Below, in pieces: positions 1 to 28,157 of a stretch of DNA of 64,000 bases. Under the pieces are notes generated by a model, which was not told where the DNA came from, did no database searches, and was given only the letters and a program-made list of their open reading frames with translations. The position numbers and the translations under genes are program-made. Source of the DNA: Thunnus maccoyii (lineage: Eukaryota > Chordata > Actinopteri > Scombriformes > Scombridae); contig NC_056542.1 in NCBI RefSeq assembly GCF_910596095.1, forward strand, positions 29,394,957 through 29,458,956, written 5' to 3'. Every line of letters starts with the position of its first letter. The first letter of the stretch is position 1.

Positions 1-324
1 CATGAAATCAAATGTGATGAAAAAGTGGCTACTTACGCTGAGGACGCACTCCCTGAGTGGCCCAACGTGGGCTGGGCCTGAGCTGGGCCAGCTGGTTGGC
101 AGAGTAGTATGCAGCACGGTTCTGTGCCTGAAAAGGACAAAACCCAATGAGGATTTATCATCACATGGTTGTTTTCCATTTCCTTACAACTTACACTAGT
201 GGCTTACATCATTAATTACCATTTAACTAAGCAGCATGATGTCAACTGTTGAGGTGGCAACATAATAACATTTGCAAAATTTGGTGTATGTGATGAAAAC
301 TCAGCAAACTGGCAAGAAGGATCA

Positions 325-4215
<3,891 letters not shown>

Positions 4216-4521
4216 TATCTTACATTTTAATTTCAGAGAACTAATAATAAGGATTGTATTGGCTTCTTCGGTAGGTATGGAGTGTGTCGATGTTGTTGTG
4301 TTGTGTTGTTTTTTAAACTGCTATATGCACTCATAACCACGTTCTCCGTGACAGCAAGCTTACTGCAGTATTTCTAACCAGTATCAATCCAATCTGAATT
4401 CATCTGCTACAATTCACCCTCTGCAATTTATATCTAGTCAGAAAAGTATAAATATCTATGTAACAAACTTATTAGATACCTTTCGGCTTCTAGAAAAACA
4501 ATATCTCAGCAATCATGTTAC

Positions 4522-4790
4522 TTAAAGATCCCCTCCAGACATGTTTTAAGATGTATTTAAAATACTCTACTTTGAATAATAATTTGTGTCTTATATAGTT
4601 TTCCCACAAAAAGTTCGATCATCTAATTAAAAACTTGAAAATGACATCCACTTCCCCCTCATTGAAAAAAATCCAGAATCTATGAATATGCAAATATATT
4701 TCTCTTAAAACGTTTAACTGCAGGACACAAGATTCATTCAACTGTAGGAATAAGAAGAAAAACTTATTTCTGACTGGAGGGGGACTTTAA
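4522..4790. mobile_element. 269-bp inverted-repeat element bounded by TTAA
   Basis: The left end TTAAAGATCCCCTCCAG (4522-4538) is the inverted complement, with two mismatches, of the right end CTGGAGGGGGACTTTAA (4774-4790). Both ends begin with TTAA, the target duplicated by piggyBac transposases. There is no coding capacity, so it is a MITE-type element. The piggyBac assignment is an inference from TTAA alone. Confidence 0.55.
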
Positions 4791-4799
4791 ATAACCACC

Positions 4800-5096
4800 T
4801 ACTATATGTATATAAAGCAACATGTCTTTTTATTATTGTTTTTTATTATTATTTTATTATTATACCATTTAATATTTATCTCACCACTCCTTTCACTCTT
4901 CACTTTTTTTTGCACTATTTGTATCCTGTCTACAGTTCACAGAAACGGTTTCACCTGTATATAGTCATTCCTGGTGTATATTTCTGAAGCTTGTTGTGTT
5001 GTTATTCTGTGTAAGTACATTGAGAGCCACTAAACCGGAGTCAAATTGCTTGTATGTGTGAACATACTTGGCCAATAAAGATGATTCTGATTCTGA
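4800..5096 (+). mobile_element. Non-LTR retrotransposon 3' tail (L2/CR1-like, truncated)
   Basis: A T-rich stretch is followed by a 3' end typical of fish LINE copies, including the phrase ACTTGGCCAATAAAGATGAT and ending in short GATTCT repeats (to about 5096). Only the 3' untranslated tail is present, as expected of 5'-truncated retroposition. The clade assignment is from memory of similar fish repeats and is approximate. Confidence 0.55.
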
Positions 5097-6618
5097 AGTA
5101 GGTGGATGTAAAAGGCACAGGGAGTTCTGTACTAAACTGGGCCGAAACCGGATGCATTTATCAGCTCTACTGAGTATCATCTAACCCTGAAGTTTGTCTG
5201 TGGAAATTTATAAATCAGTTGTTGTCCTCAGCACATATTCTGGGCTGCTATATGGCTTGACTAAGCTTTCACACATGAGACACTCACCGTGGCTGAAAGT
5301 GGACGCAGTTCTCGTCAACTACAGTACAACTTCAGCTCTACAGAATATTACATCCTCACTTTAAATTTATAGACGCTTAATCAAGTGGTGGCACCTGCAT
5401 ATATTTTATATAGGACTACTTTAATAAGTACAATGACATTGTTCGCCTGCAGAAATATGGCGGAGAACTCTACTCCAATCATGAGTCATAAAATCACTGA
5501 ATGAACTTCACGCGTAAAGTTCCCCTCCACTCAAAAATGTGTTTTGCTTATTGTTACACCACGTGGATGTTTGACTTTCACTGTGCAGGGTCTGACACTA
5601 CAGGGCTGTTTTCACATTCATCTGCCGAAGGGGAAAAGTTTTCTCAAGTTAAATCTGAGTTTATCACGTGTACATATGAACAAGACTTTGTGACATCACA
5701 ACTAGTTTGGAGGTCAAGGTCCAGGTCAGCGTGCAATTTACACAACTGTAAGAAGGAAACCGAAACCTCCAGTTTTTCTTCCTTCCAGCATAGTTTTCAG
5801 TGAAGCAGGAAGCATGTTAGCATATTCAGATTCTGGATTTTCCATCGAGAGAGGAGTAGATTTCGACTAGGTAATAGAAAAAACCCATAAGACACATTTT
5901 TTAAATTCAAAGTAGCTAGTGTTTTTATGCCTTAGACATCTCTGGAAGAGATCTTATGTTCATTAAGGTCATCTATAATCATTGATGAACCTTAGAAGTA
6001 ATGATTATATCGCCGTAATTTGCCTTAGAAATGATTCAAATGCTCATTTGCTTTTTCTGTGCGCACTCCAGCTAAGGTCATGCACATCTGGCCCATTGAC
6101 TGTATATAAATATTTTAAATATTATTGGTATACAGTCAATTATCTGGCTTTGTAGGCAGAACTCAGCATGACACCTGCAGGGGTTTGCAAAGAGCACAAG
6201 CTACATGCGACACAGTGCATTTTCTATATGGACACACTAACAGTCTATGTTTGTGGGGATTCTGACAGGGTCTTGGGCAGCACAGTCAATTTATCTATAC
6301 CTATCATGATCACTATAACTAACCTACCTAATGCATGCTTATATGTATAATACATGCTATATATTACGCACTTACAGTATATATAGCATATGCGTCACCC
6401 ACAAGATAGAGTTGATTACCTTGATTACACTTGAGGGCAAAGTCTGCTTGAACAGTTGTCTGCTGAGGATGTGCTGTGGTTATGAGCAGGGTTGAGGAGG
6501 TGGCACTGTAGCTCCACATTCCTCTGCGGTAGCCTCAGTGCCCTCCTCCCACAGTAGGGCAGACACACCCAGAAGGGTGTGTGAAGGGAAATGCCTTTTT
6601 TAATTTTTTTTTTTTTTT

Positions 6619-6879
6619 TTAAGTTTCACTTCCTTTAGTTGATACAGGCATTGAAGCAACCTGACTGGCTTCTTCATTTCGTAACATGACATAAGGGTCA
6701 TGCCTGGCTCTCTTGTAATGGTCGTTGTATTGCCCTGCTAAGTCTTCAATGATTAGATTAGCCCCTTGGATGTGAATGAGATTTTGCATGTAACTTTCCA
6801 TGTCTTCTGTCTCCACAGGCCCAGTGTATTCAAGGGTGTGGCCCTTTTGCTTGTTGTGAAGTTCTTATATTTTCCTGGT
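6619..6879 (-). CDS. Unrecognised 86-codon open frame ending just before a poly(A)-like run
   Basis: The frame is open from a TAA upstream of 6879 to a TAA at 6619. From the first ATG (6816) it gives 65 residues, beginning METEDMESYMQ and containing the hydrophilic stretch YNDHYKRARHDPYVMLRNEE. The composition looks more protein-like than neighbouring chance frames. No family was recognised. Immediately after the stop, in the sense direction, is an A run of about 20 (T run 6602-6620), as at the 3' end of a retrocopy, though a copied mRNA would normally have a 3' UTR between. No convincing splice acceptor was seen. It may be a gene fragment, a transposon remnant or chance. Confidence 0.2.
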
Positions 6880-7235
6880 TACAAGCAAATCTTTGGTTTC
6901 CCACTAAGTACAAATCTGTACGATGTAGTGCATTACAATGGAACAAACAGCATCATTGACCACAGCAACAGGAGGCTATTTGCATTGGAGACAGTGAATC
7001 AAACTGGTGTTTGGAGGAGAGAGAGGACTTTCTGTGGGTCTCGTCGTCTGCTCTCAGCCTCCACCTCAGTGTGACTCACTTATTCTTCTACAGTGATTCA
7101 CAGCAGCTGATTTGGGATGGTTGCTGGATTTACCACTCAAATATAACTTACTGGTTTTTGAGGTAAGATGACCACTTCTGAGGGTTGAAAGTCATTAACT
7201 TGAATTACCAGTGTATCCCTTCAAACAGACAAGTT

Positions 7236-8330
7236 GAAACTTTTAAATTATCTTTTTTATTCCACTTACATGAAATTACACATTTCCCCCCAAATAACAG
7301 TTATGCTTGGGTGTTCAGTATGAAAATTCCAAAGACATGAACAAAGCTAGCCAGCCCGACAACAACCTTCCTTACATCTCCACAAACTACTTCTTACCAA
7401 CATGCAGTTTAGGCAAGTATTGAAAGAAAAAGGAGAATAAAAGACAAAACAAATAAAAATATTAATTTGAAAAAGCAGTAACTAGATAAGCATGTGGGAT
7501 TTTTTTTTTTCACTGCTGTGCTCATACAAAAGAGCAACAACCTTGTGTGCTCTTTTGTTCTTCAAAGTTTTCTATACCTCGTAATTAATACATAGAAATA
7601 CAAATGCAGGTCACCCGAAAAATAAAGAAACAGAAAAAAATGAGTAGAAAGTTGAGCAACTGACAGTAAATGGAATGTAACCTTTATGTTCCAACAAAAC
7701 CTTGCCTTCTGTCTCCAGCACTCCCCATCGCCTCCCCCACTTTACCTTTGCTGTCATTCATCTAGCCAAGTACAGACTAACAGCTGCTGTCTCCTCACAT
7801 GTGAGGAGCTAACTCCTGACTTTGTCAAACCAGATGTATCATCAAAAGATTGTTAATCAATAACAGGACTTTTAACATGAATGGGATACACATACAGTAC
7901 AACTGTTTTCTGACTCTAAAAATTCAACCAGCTGCGTTTTTCATGAGTTGAGAACTTGCCCTCTCACCCACCACCTTAATAATAACACCCCTATTTCTCC
8001 CATAGACAAAAAAGGTCAGCAGACAGGCAACCAAACCCAAACACACTTTACCCTTCCACGTTGACCCTATCCCACCCTTCCAAACAGACCTTCCCGCCAC
8101 GCAATCCCAAGCTTACCCTCCCTCCCCATCCCCTTTCCCCACAGTTACTACAAAAGAAGAAATAGTAAACCGATAGGAGTGAGATGAGTGTTGAGAGAAC
8201 TAAATAAAAAAAAAAAGATGGAGAGAGCTGGACGACAATGATGATAATGAGGTGGTCTCAGTGTTTATGATCATGATGAAGATGAGCCGGGACGATGGCA
8301 GGCAGACAGGAATGACTAAGGGGGTCTAGC
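7236..8330 (-). other. ywhaz: Probable ywhaz 3' UTR with poly(A) signal
   Basis: Downstream of the ywhaz stop the sequence has no open frame. AATAAA on the minus strand (7261-7256) is the first good poly(A) signal near the end of a long AT-rich, C-rich-patched UTR, giving about 1.1 kb. The cleavage position is approximate. Confidence 0.5.
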
Positions 8331-19896
<11,566 letters not shown>

Positions 19897-21314
19897 GACT
19901 GCTCACTGGAGGAAGGAAAGCAAAGAGGACAGCTGGAGGTCAATTAAGTAACTGGCAAGAGGACGGATTTTTTTTAACTGGACCAGTATTAATTTATCAG
20001 AAGTACACAAGTAAAATACAATTTCAAGAGCAATTAATGAGGCAAATGAGTGTCTTAACTATTTGAAGAAGAGAAGCCATCTGTGTTGGCTCTCAACTGA
20101 ATACATTAATTAATAGATGTGGGTGCCCAACCTATAGTCCACTGAAGCTGCCACACCACACTAACTAAATCTTTCAGTTCTTTAACTTAGAGCAGTAAGT
20201 AAAGATGTAGCAGCATTAAAAAAAAATACAAGTCTACAAGGATTGTAAGCTTGGTGTGGTTTGAAAAAGTGGCAATACTGTATAGCCACTATTAGTCCTG
20301 CAAGTTACTAAGCAGTACTGAATATTATATAGGCTTATAGAAGGAAAAAGTAAGGTACCAGCAGATATTGTGTAAAGGCAGTCTATGCCTAGACCTGACA
20401 CACACACGCCAACACAAAGGAATTCTCATCACTAGATCAATAGCCTACATCCGTTTGACCCATCCAAAATAGCCAGCGGGCTTCCACATAATCAATCACT
20501 TTTTTTCCATTCCACAGTGCATGTATTGTGGCATGTTCGAAATCAGAAAAGACAGCAAATTTTACCACAGTTCACACCCTATACAGAGTTGAGCAACTTA
20601 ATTAAAAAAAAAAAAAAACTACTGACAACTTCAAAATTGACTAAGAGCAGTTTTAAAGCTTTTCAGACAGCTTTCTTAACAGTTACCCTTTGCTCTCCTG
20701 ACATCCATATCAAACTAAACTCCCATACTCTTTACAAGGATTGTATCCTTTTTTATTCAAAGTTTGGGCCAATGTACACTTGTGTTACTTTTTAACAAAA
20801 GCTGCAAATGGTTGTATGTCTGCCAAATACAGACATTAAAAAATGTATTATAGTTAACACATATTGTGTTGAAGTAATAAACATGTTTCCCTTGAGTAAT
20901 ATGTTCAGAGGGATACTTTTAAAAAAAATTAAATAAATTGTAGCACTACTTAACCCACCCCGGAACACCCACAAACACTCATTGATTTTTTTTTTTTTTT
21001 TTAAATTCAGTTTTGTACAATTCTAAAAACAATGCAAACGGATTCGACCAGTTTCAGCATTGATAGGCTGGCGAGTTCATACTCATGGACATTATGTAAC
21101 GAGACCCATGGGAAACCAGGGTGTGTATGTATTTAATCGGTAAATAATTAGGCTACAAAAAGTAAATTCGTAATTACAGCTTAAGTCACGTAAGAATTTA
21201 TGAGGGCATTTACGCAAGTAATGCATGCTACAGTCACGGTACAGATAACTTGATCTGCTGGCTAGCCTTCAGGGCAAACGCAGATGTGCCCCCCTCTTCC
21301 TCCCGCATGCATGC

Positions 21315-21355
21315 ATACACACACACACAGACAGACAGACACACAGACAGACAGA

Positions 21356-21413
<58 letters not shown>

Positions 21414-21451
21414 CACACACACGCACACACACACACAGAGACACACACACC
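21315..21451. repeat. Compound CA/CAGA microsatellite
   Basis: About 137 bp of (CA)n with interspersed CAGA and CGCA units. It produces long artefactual open frames on both strands (HTHTHT and VCVCVC). Confidence 0.95.
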
Positions 21452-21467
21452 ACACCCATCCCTGTAC

Positions 21468-21700
21468 CTGTGGCTCGCCCAACAAGCGGAAACTAGGGCG
21501 AAATTAAAGCGCGTTTGGACTTGGTTTATCGTGCCCGATGTCAGTATATTTGGCCCACATGGATACAAAAGCGCTTCCATTAAATTAACAGGCATCGTTC
21601 AGACGAAAAATCCCGTTCAATGAATGAAGAGCCGCTACCGTTAGGCCCTCGTGACCCGATTCCAGTATGGCGCCGACTATTTTCTGAAACGGAAGCGTCC
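21468..21700 (-). promoter_or_regulatory. ywhaz: Possible alternative ywhaz first exon and promoter
   Basis: On the minus strand a consensus donor CAG|GTACAG ends a putative exon at 21468. Upstream is a CpG-containing stretch with ETS-like (CGGAAGC on the plus strand near 21690) and ATGGCGCC motifs. Mammalian YWHAZ uses several 5' noncoding exons, so this is plausible, but neither exon nor start site is proven. Confidence 0.35.
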
Positions 21701-22449
21701 CAAGCCAGACAGCTTTTAAGAATTGGTTAGACGTTATATCATGAATGTATAAAGAGAGTTATACCAGTTTATTTAGCAACTCAGACGAGCTGGTAAAGCC
21801 TAATGACACACCTTCAAACGTTCGTGTTTGTCTCGAACGTTAGCGCGACGTCAAGCTTTAAAATGTGTGCATCTTTGTGCTGCCAGTCTGCCGGCAGATG
21901 CGATAAGAATCAAACTTTGGCTGCTCTTGTTTTGTTCTTGACATAGTCAGATAAATAAATTGACACACTTACATAACTGTGTCACGGAGGTTATTGTGAC
22001 AGGAAATCTGCAATGTTACAGACGCAAAATCTTGGATTAAGATAATACAAGCCGTAACAGCAAAATTTACCAGCGATAACTATCATTCCTCTGAGATAAT
22101 ACATGCCCATCAAAGTTGCCTTTTTACGTTAACAAGAGACAGACACACTTCGGTTAGCACAGGCTAACATGTCAAACGTTTGTGGCCACCGAGTCCGAGG
22201 TTCAACCTTCGACCCGACACGCCTTCCTTCTCTGGTGTTGGAACCAGCCATTAGCCATATCCCAAACTGTAGTTCTAGCTAGCCATTGTTCTTTGGGCTG
22301 ATGATTGTCGCCGCTAAGAGCTGCCTCACAGTCAACTGAACAAAATGCGCTTCCATTATCACAATATTTTACGATACGTTAAAAGGCCTAATTATGCATA
22401 TTATGTACATAAAAGTGCAGTTTTAAAAGCTGTATGTCCTTTTCCATAC

Positions 22450-22545
22450 CTGAGTAACGGCAGATAGCAGTGATGTCGGCGTACCGAGTTACAGCTGATT
22501 CTCTCAGCCCGTCCGTCTGAATGCAGTCCACGGGGTTTCCCTCCA
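22450..22545 (-). other. ywhaz: Probable ywhaz 5' noncoding exon
   Basis: A consensus donor CAG|GTATGG on the minus strand ends an exon at 22450. Just upstream is a compact promoter (22578-22631). No start codon in frame with the CDS is needed, because the coding start is in the next exon. The 5' limit is approximate. Confidence 0.5.
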
Positions 22546-22577
22546 ATTACACAGGCACGGCCAGAGCAGGCGGGGAG

Positions 22578-22631
22578 TGACGTCAAACGTTACCAAGGCA
22601 ACCGAACACGAGCCATTATGGGAGTTGTAGT
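22578..22631 (-). promoter_or_regulatory. ywhaz: ywhaz promoter cluster: CRE, X-box, ZNF143-like site
   Basis: Three recognisable sites fall within 54 bp: a palindromic CRE TGACGTCA (22578-22585), an X-box GTTACCAAGGCAAC (22589-22602) matching the RFX consensus GTNRCC-N(0-3)-RGYAAC, and on the minus strand ACTACAACTCCCATAATG (22631-22614), close to the ZNF143/STAF ACTACAATTCCCA motif. They sit directly upstream of the inferred first exon. Confidence 0.6.
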
Positions 22632-25600
22632 GTCCATAACATTATCATTACTTACCTCGTCTCTATGATTGCAAATGATGCAGTCAGTTATTAGATTTTT
22701 TATATTGTATGTATGGTATGTTATTAGAAGTTTGTGTGATGTGTCATGGTGTTATATTTGAGCAAAGCAGAGATGCACATTTATGAAAACCTCACCTAGA
22801 AACATCACATGCTTAATAAGACGTGGGTGCTGTGACACAGTTCATGGCTGTGAACGTCAACCTGTATGGAACTGACCAGAGATGGGGTCACATTTTACCC
22901 ATTTCCAAAAAAGAATTTTTACTAGAGACCACCAAGCTCCTCAGTGAGCACAGTGATATTTCTCTAACAAACTGTGATACTGTCTTTTTCCACACAGTTT
23001 AGGTGGCCTGGACAAACTGTGTCTGGAACAACATTTAGGAGTATTTGTTGGAGATGCTGAGGGCATCACAAACTAGAACACAGGACACAAAGCTACAGTA
23101 TATCTTGCCTAATAGAAACTACTATTTCTGCATTCTGGTTGGTTTCCAAGGGGAGAGAGTGAAGCTATTTTTGCCTTGTCACATGTTTTCCCCTCGGGCC
23201 AAGATTTCAGGCTTGTAACCTATTTAAGGGCAGATCAGATAGTATTGGCTGTAAAAATGCACAGGCACCAGTGAAAGCAAGTGAAAGGCTCCTCTCACTT
23301 GTCAAGGTGTGGTCCAGGAGAGGATTTCAAGTGAAGGGGAAAAAAATGACTAAGATGACTGATGACTTCAAGATGTGTAACCAGTTTGATGAGTTCTCAT
23401 TCAGTCTATCAACCACAGCTTGAGAAACATGAACACACATGCACACACATACAAATTACTACCAAATTCAAGTGTTTTCCCAGCAACATTGTGTCTGAGA
23501 TTTATCAGATATGTATGTTGAATGGCTGAGCATACTTTTAATTTTAATAATTCCATTGTCATACACAGGTCTGCAAGAATAGTCAAATCCCTGCATGAAA
23601 TGTTCACTTGCTAAAATATCTGTTCTAGACTAAATAGTGGATTTAATCAGCAAATATGTAAAAGTGGATTTAAATACTTATTGTAAATCTAATGGACATC
23701 GATCTATTAGTCTACTCATGAGACAATGACATCTGCAGCATTTTCTGGGGTAGTACCTCGCAGAATTTCAAAGAGGAAATACAGTATTATGAGCTGAATG
23801 TTGGTCGAGTAGTTCAACCTTGAATGACTGAAGATTTAGCCTCTATTGTCTGCAGGCATTCACGCTGTGGAAATTGCGAAATCCCAACTGGCTCCACTTG
23901 TTCTGTAACTCATTCTAGTAAACGACTCCCATGAAGGGAATAGATGATAAAGACATTTCCTCAAAATGATCCATTTATTATCACATTATCATTTTGTTTG
24001 AATATCTGTACAAACATTCGTGAGGTTTTCATGTGGCTGTGTGATTTTTTTGTAAGTCGTAATTATTTCAAAATTTAAAGGGGCACTTGTTTTACACACC
24101 AACATCAGTTTCTTTGTCGCTGGTCCCACTCAGCTTGTGGAAACAGTTGTGTAAAGTCTTCTGTGGCCCTGGGGGAGATTTGTCAATTCAGAGAATTTAA
24201 CCCTGAGTTAGTGTTAGTTATTTCAGCCTGGGTTACTGCAGTACAAAGTGGAGGTGTGGACACAGAAAGATCTGGGTGTGAACCAAGTAGGGAGGCTCTA
24301 ATGAAAGACGCTTTTGAGTTGCCTTATGGGAAATGTAGGATCTAGTGTTTTTGGAGCTTTACCCACACTAGGTACTACATTTTAGGATGTCTCAGCCTTT
24401 GCTGCTTCAATTCTGACTGTTCTTTTTTTTTTTTTTTTTTTAAGTTCTTTTGTGCATCCCCCAACTTTATGAAAGTGCAATATTAAATAGTTGAAGGATA
24501 AACTTCTTGAGATACACCAACTTGTTTTCATGGCCTTCCACAGACACAAAACATGGATATTGGCAGAGAAGAAAAAAAATCCATATCAGACAACATCAAA
24601 ACATTTATTTGTCTCTTTAGTAACTTTGTCCTTGGTCTTGATTATGAATTCCTTTTTAAAATCTGATGGCAAATGTGCTACAGAAGGAATTATAATATCT
24701 CCACATTGTTATTTTACAATGTGTTTGTAGTAGTAGTAGAGCTTTGTGTATCCAGGATTTCAACTTGGAAGTACTGTGTGTAAAATAATTTTGGATCCAG
24801 TTAGATCATTTGATATATTGTAGAGTCACCACACTGCCACTTGTCAGGCTATCAGAGGGTTTCCATGGAATTTATAACAGTTTTGTCTTTTACACAATGA
24901 GAGAAAAATCCAACACTGATGTTTGAAGTAATAAAAGTCTTACCCTTGAATGAACAAACAGCACAATACATGTGCAGTAAATTTTCTTGGTGTGATAATT
25001 TACCCATTAAGACCACACAAAACAATAAAAATGACAAATGACTATTTAAAAAATTCTGTAAATGTATCATTTAGTTGACTAACAAAGATAGCCCCCCACT
25101 AGAATGTTAAACATACTGAGTCAACATGTCACATACAGTAAGTATATATATGGGTATTTCTGTATGCACTTGTAGATGTGTGCATGTGTATGTCTATGTA
25201 TATTATTTATTTTTATTTTTTTCTTTCCCTTTTTTCTAATATTTTTTGTTCATCTAAGTTATGGTGACTTCTGTATAAATGAGGAAAACCAAGAAAATAT
25301 AATCCACACGCACAAAAAAAATAAGGCCTTGTTACATAACATCGTCTTTTGCAAGCCTTCATCTTGTTCCAGGTGTTACATGGCTGGAGTAGGGGGTGTG
25401 AGCAAGTGGTATTTGTCTTCAGGGTGAAAGAAACTATTGTACAGGCCTGTTCACAAAACCTGTTGTCCTAGTGGCACAACAGGCTGACCCCACTGTTTAC
25501 AATACCAAGAGTCACAAGATGAGCTGTAGGCTTCTTTATCAGTCAAGAGTGTGAAGGCATCCTGAAAGAGCATGAAGCAAAGGCAGGCTTGTAGCGTATG

Positions 25601-26629
25601 GGCTTCTCTGTGTATTAACACTACTTTGGCAGGGTTTGTACATAATCATGTTTGTGCACTATGTAGCAAATCTAATCCATCTATGGATAAACAAAAAACT
25701 AAACAAAAGCCAATTCTGCATTTGAAAAAAAAAAAGTGGTTTGGTTTGACCCAAATCTGATAGGAAGTAATCCCTAAGTGAATGGAAATCCCTTTTAATT
25801 TCTACATATTTGGGGTTACATGCAGGATAATAGAACTCAGAAAATACTTCTACTTGTAAATGTGAGTAAATTGCCATCTGCACAGTATTAGGTATGCTTA
25901 CATCTACTGGTAACGTAGACTATTCTCTACCCACTGATGAGCATGTCAATTTACTCACCTCTCACTACAGGTCTGGGACTAGAAGAGACTTGCAACAGGA
26001 AAATTAACCACTATTGGAGGGAATAGAAAGAGTATCATTCTGCCTCTAATATTTCATAGATTATCCACTTTAATGACTTTTTACAGTATTACAAGTCTAT
26101 AGACAAACAGAAGCCACCAGCAGGATGAATCAACAACTAACATGAATAGTGATTCATTATTATCTTCATGCTACATTTCTAGCTTGTAAATATAGATTGG
26201 GTTTTATTATCAACTGAGTGAATAGGCAACTGTTAGAGAGGTCTTGGACTCTCACCAAGGTGTAAACTGACAAGCTAATAAAACTCAGATTATTAGTTAT
26301 ATTAAACTTGTGGGGTCTAGAGTTTTAACTGAAGCGCTGGTGAGGACATTTATAGCATGGTTTATAAATGGTGCACATGAGAGTGTTTACTGTAATATGG
26401 TAGTGACTATAATAGTTTGACAATAACTAGAGCATATATAAAACTAAATACACCAGGTCAGGTCTGAATATGACTCCACATTACACTAATAATCCATACA
26501 GCAGGTGATAACACAAACACTCACATACACACACACACAAAGGACAAGAAATATCCAGGCGGAAACTTCTACAAGATCAAGTCCTGTTCAAGAATATAGT
26601 TTTAAAAAAAAAACAAACCTTAGTGCTGG
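22632..26629. other. Intergenic DNA between ywhaz and znf706
   Basis: AT-rich, with short poly(T) and AT-repeat patches. No gene, RNA gene or clearly bounded mobile element was seen. Confidence 0.6.
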
Positions 26630-28157
26630 TTAATCTAAAAGTAACACCTTTATTAAAAGGCTATACATTACATTACGTGGACAAAGGTATGAACATTACA
26701 AAAGTAAAAACATGGCTGGTTGTCAGTCCAGACTTTAGCACAGTGATACAATGTCAGTGGTTAATGACCTGTAGGTCCAAATGTATTGAAAATAGTTTCT
26801 TTTGATAAATTAAATCTCTGTTAGCATGCTATGAAAAGAAGCTAATATAAAAATAAGAACCAAAGCTACCTTACAGTGTAATGTAGATCAGACCTTTTAA
26901 TGCAGGTAAGAATCAAAATACTTTTGCACCATAATGATGGGGTAACAGTAAAGAGTGTGAGACTGCAATTGGGATCTTTTTCACATATGTCATCCAATGA
27001 CAATGTGACAGGTTTTCTGGACAGTTACACAGCTGACAATACAAATAGTGATGAACAAAATCATTAGCAAATACTACACTGGTGCACACAATTATGTCAC
27101 TTAACTCATTACAACAAACTGGGGGGTAGGAGTAGATCGTTAGTGTGAACACACAGTGCAAACTTTTATCTTCATCCTAATTCACTGAACAGACCACTCC
27201 TAACAGGGTCAAAGACAAGATGAATGTTTTAAACAGTCATCACATTGCTCGAAGTTCATGAAATTGTGTCAGGAAAGGGTTTACTATGAGCAGACTTGCA
27301 GTGCCCTCTCTGGTCAACTTTTATACCTCTACTGTACATGAGAGAGTAAGGGGAAAATGTAACGCAGTTTCAGTACCCGTGTAGCACGATGTGTTTAATA
27401 TATTCTTTATATCAACAAAAATTACAGACTTAACAATTTAGAAATTATCTAGATGACGAAAACTAAAAATCAGTGCAGAATGGAGCTAAATTGAAATGAA
27501 TTCAAAAGAACACATTATTAGTGGTTCTGAATTAGTGTCTTTCCAAGCTCATTAGGAATTAATAAGTCAGTGTGAATAAACTATATTTATGACTCCAACC
27601 CTGGTGGATCACAACTTTGCTTCAGTCAAAAATCCATAGTGGTTTTAACAGTACACTGGATTTGGATACGGATGACTTACAATCATCATTTCAGTATTGC
27701 AACTTTGTTCAGCTGAGGCAGTGCCAATTCATATTTTCTTCTACACTGGAAACTTGTCCTGACACAGTGGGAGCCCTGAGATGGTGTAATGGCAGTACAG
27801 CCTGTGGACAAGCTGGTCTGGTCAGCATTACATTTTGAAATGATCAGATAAGAAAATATTGCAAGCAATCAGGGATTGAACAGATACATTTTTGGCACAT
27901 GCCAAGAAAAGGTAGCTGGCAGCTGTGTGTCTACCTTCAGTACTGACCCAGGATCAAATTGTAGCAAGTGAGGAAGCTTTGCACAAATTCAATCTGGAAG
28001 AAACACCATGAGCAGGCAGGCAAGTACCATCCCTGCTTTACTACATTAAGCAGCATGAGGAATAATTGCAGTTGTACTTCTTATCTGAAATATTACAAAA
28101 TGTCGAAACCTGTCCTGAATCAGTCCCAACTGTCTTACTGAAAGAGAGGTGAATCGG
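26630..28157 (-). other. znf706: Probable znf706 3' UTR
   Basis: Noncoding sequence follows the znf706 stop. The minus-strand AATAAA at 26654-26649 (context CCTTTTAATAAAGG) is a good poly(A) signal and would give a UTR of about 1.5 kb. Its end is inferred. Confidence 0.4.

Larger units (their letters stand above)
4216..7235. other. Intergenic DNA between pabpc1 and the ywhaz 3' end
   Basis: No conserved gene was recognised. It holds a TTAA-bounded inverted-repeat element (4522-4790), a LINE tail (about 4800-5096) and an unexplained minus-strand open frame (6619-6879). The rest, including 5100-6600, is AT-rich single-copy-looking sequence with only short open frames. Confidence 0.6.
19905..22449 (-). 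other. ywhaz: ywhaz 5' intron upstream of the start-codon exon
   Basis: The start-codon exon begins at 19905, after an acceptor with a good pyrimidine tract. Upstream lies noncoding sequence with a long CA microsatellite (21315-21451) and a probable alternative first exon (about 21468-21700). Confidence 0.55.

Noticed and set aside
21234-21595. Several 65-108 codon frames of repeated Val-Cys or His-Thr
   Set aside because: Artefacts of the CA microsatellite on both strands.
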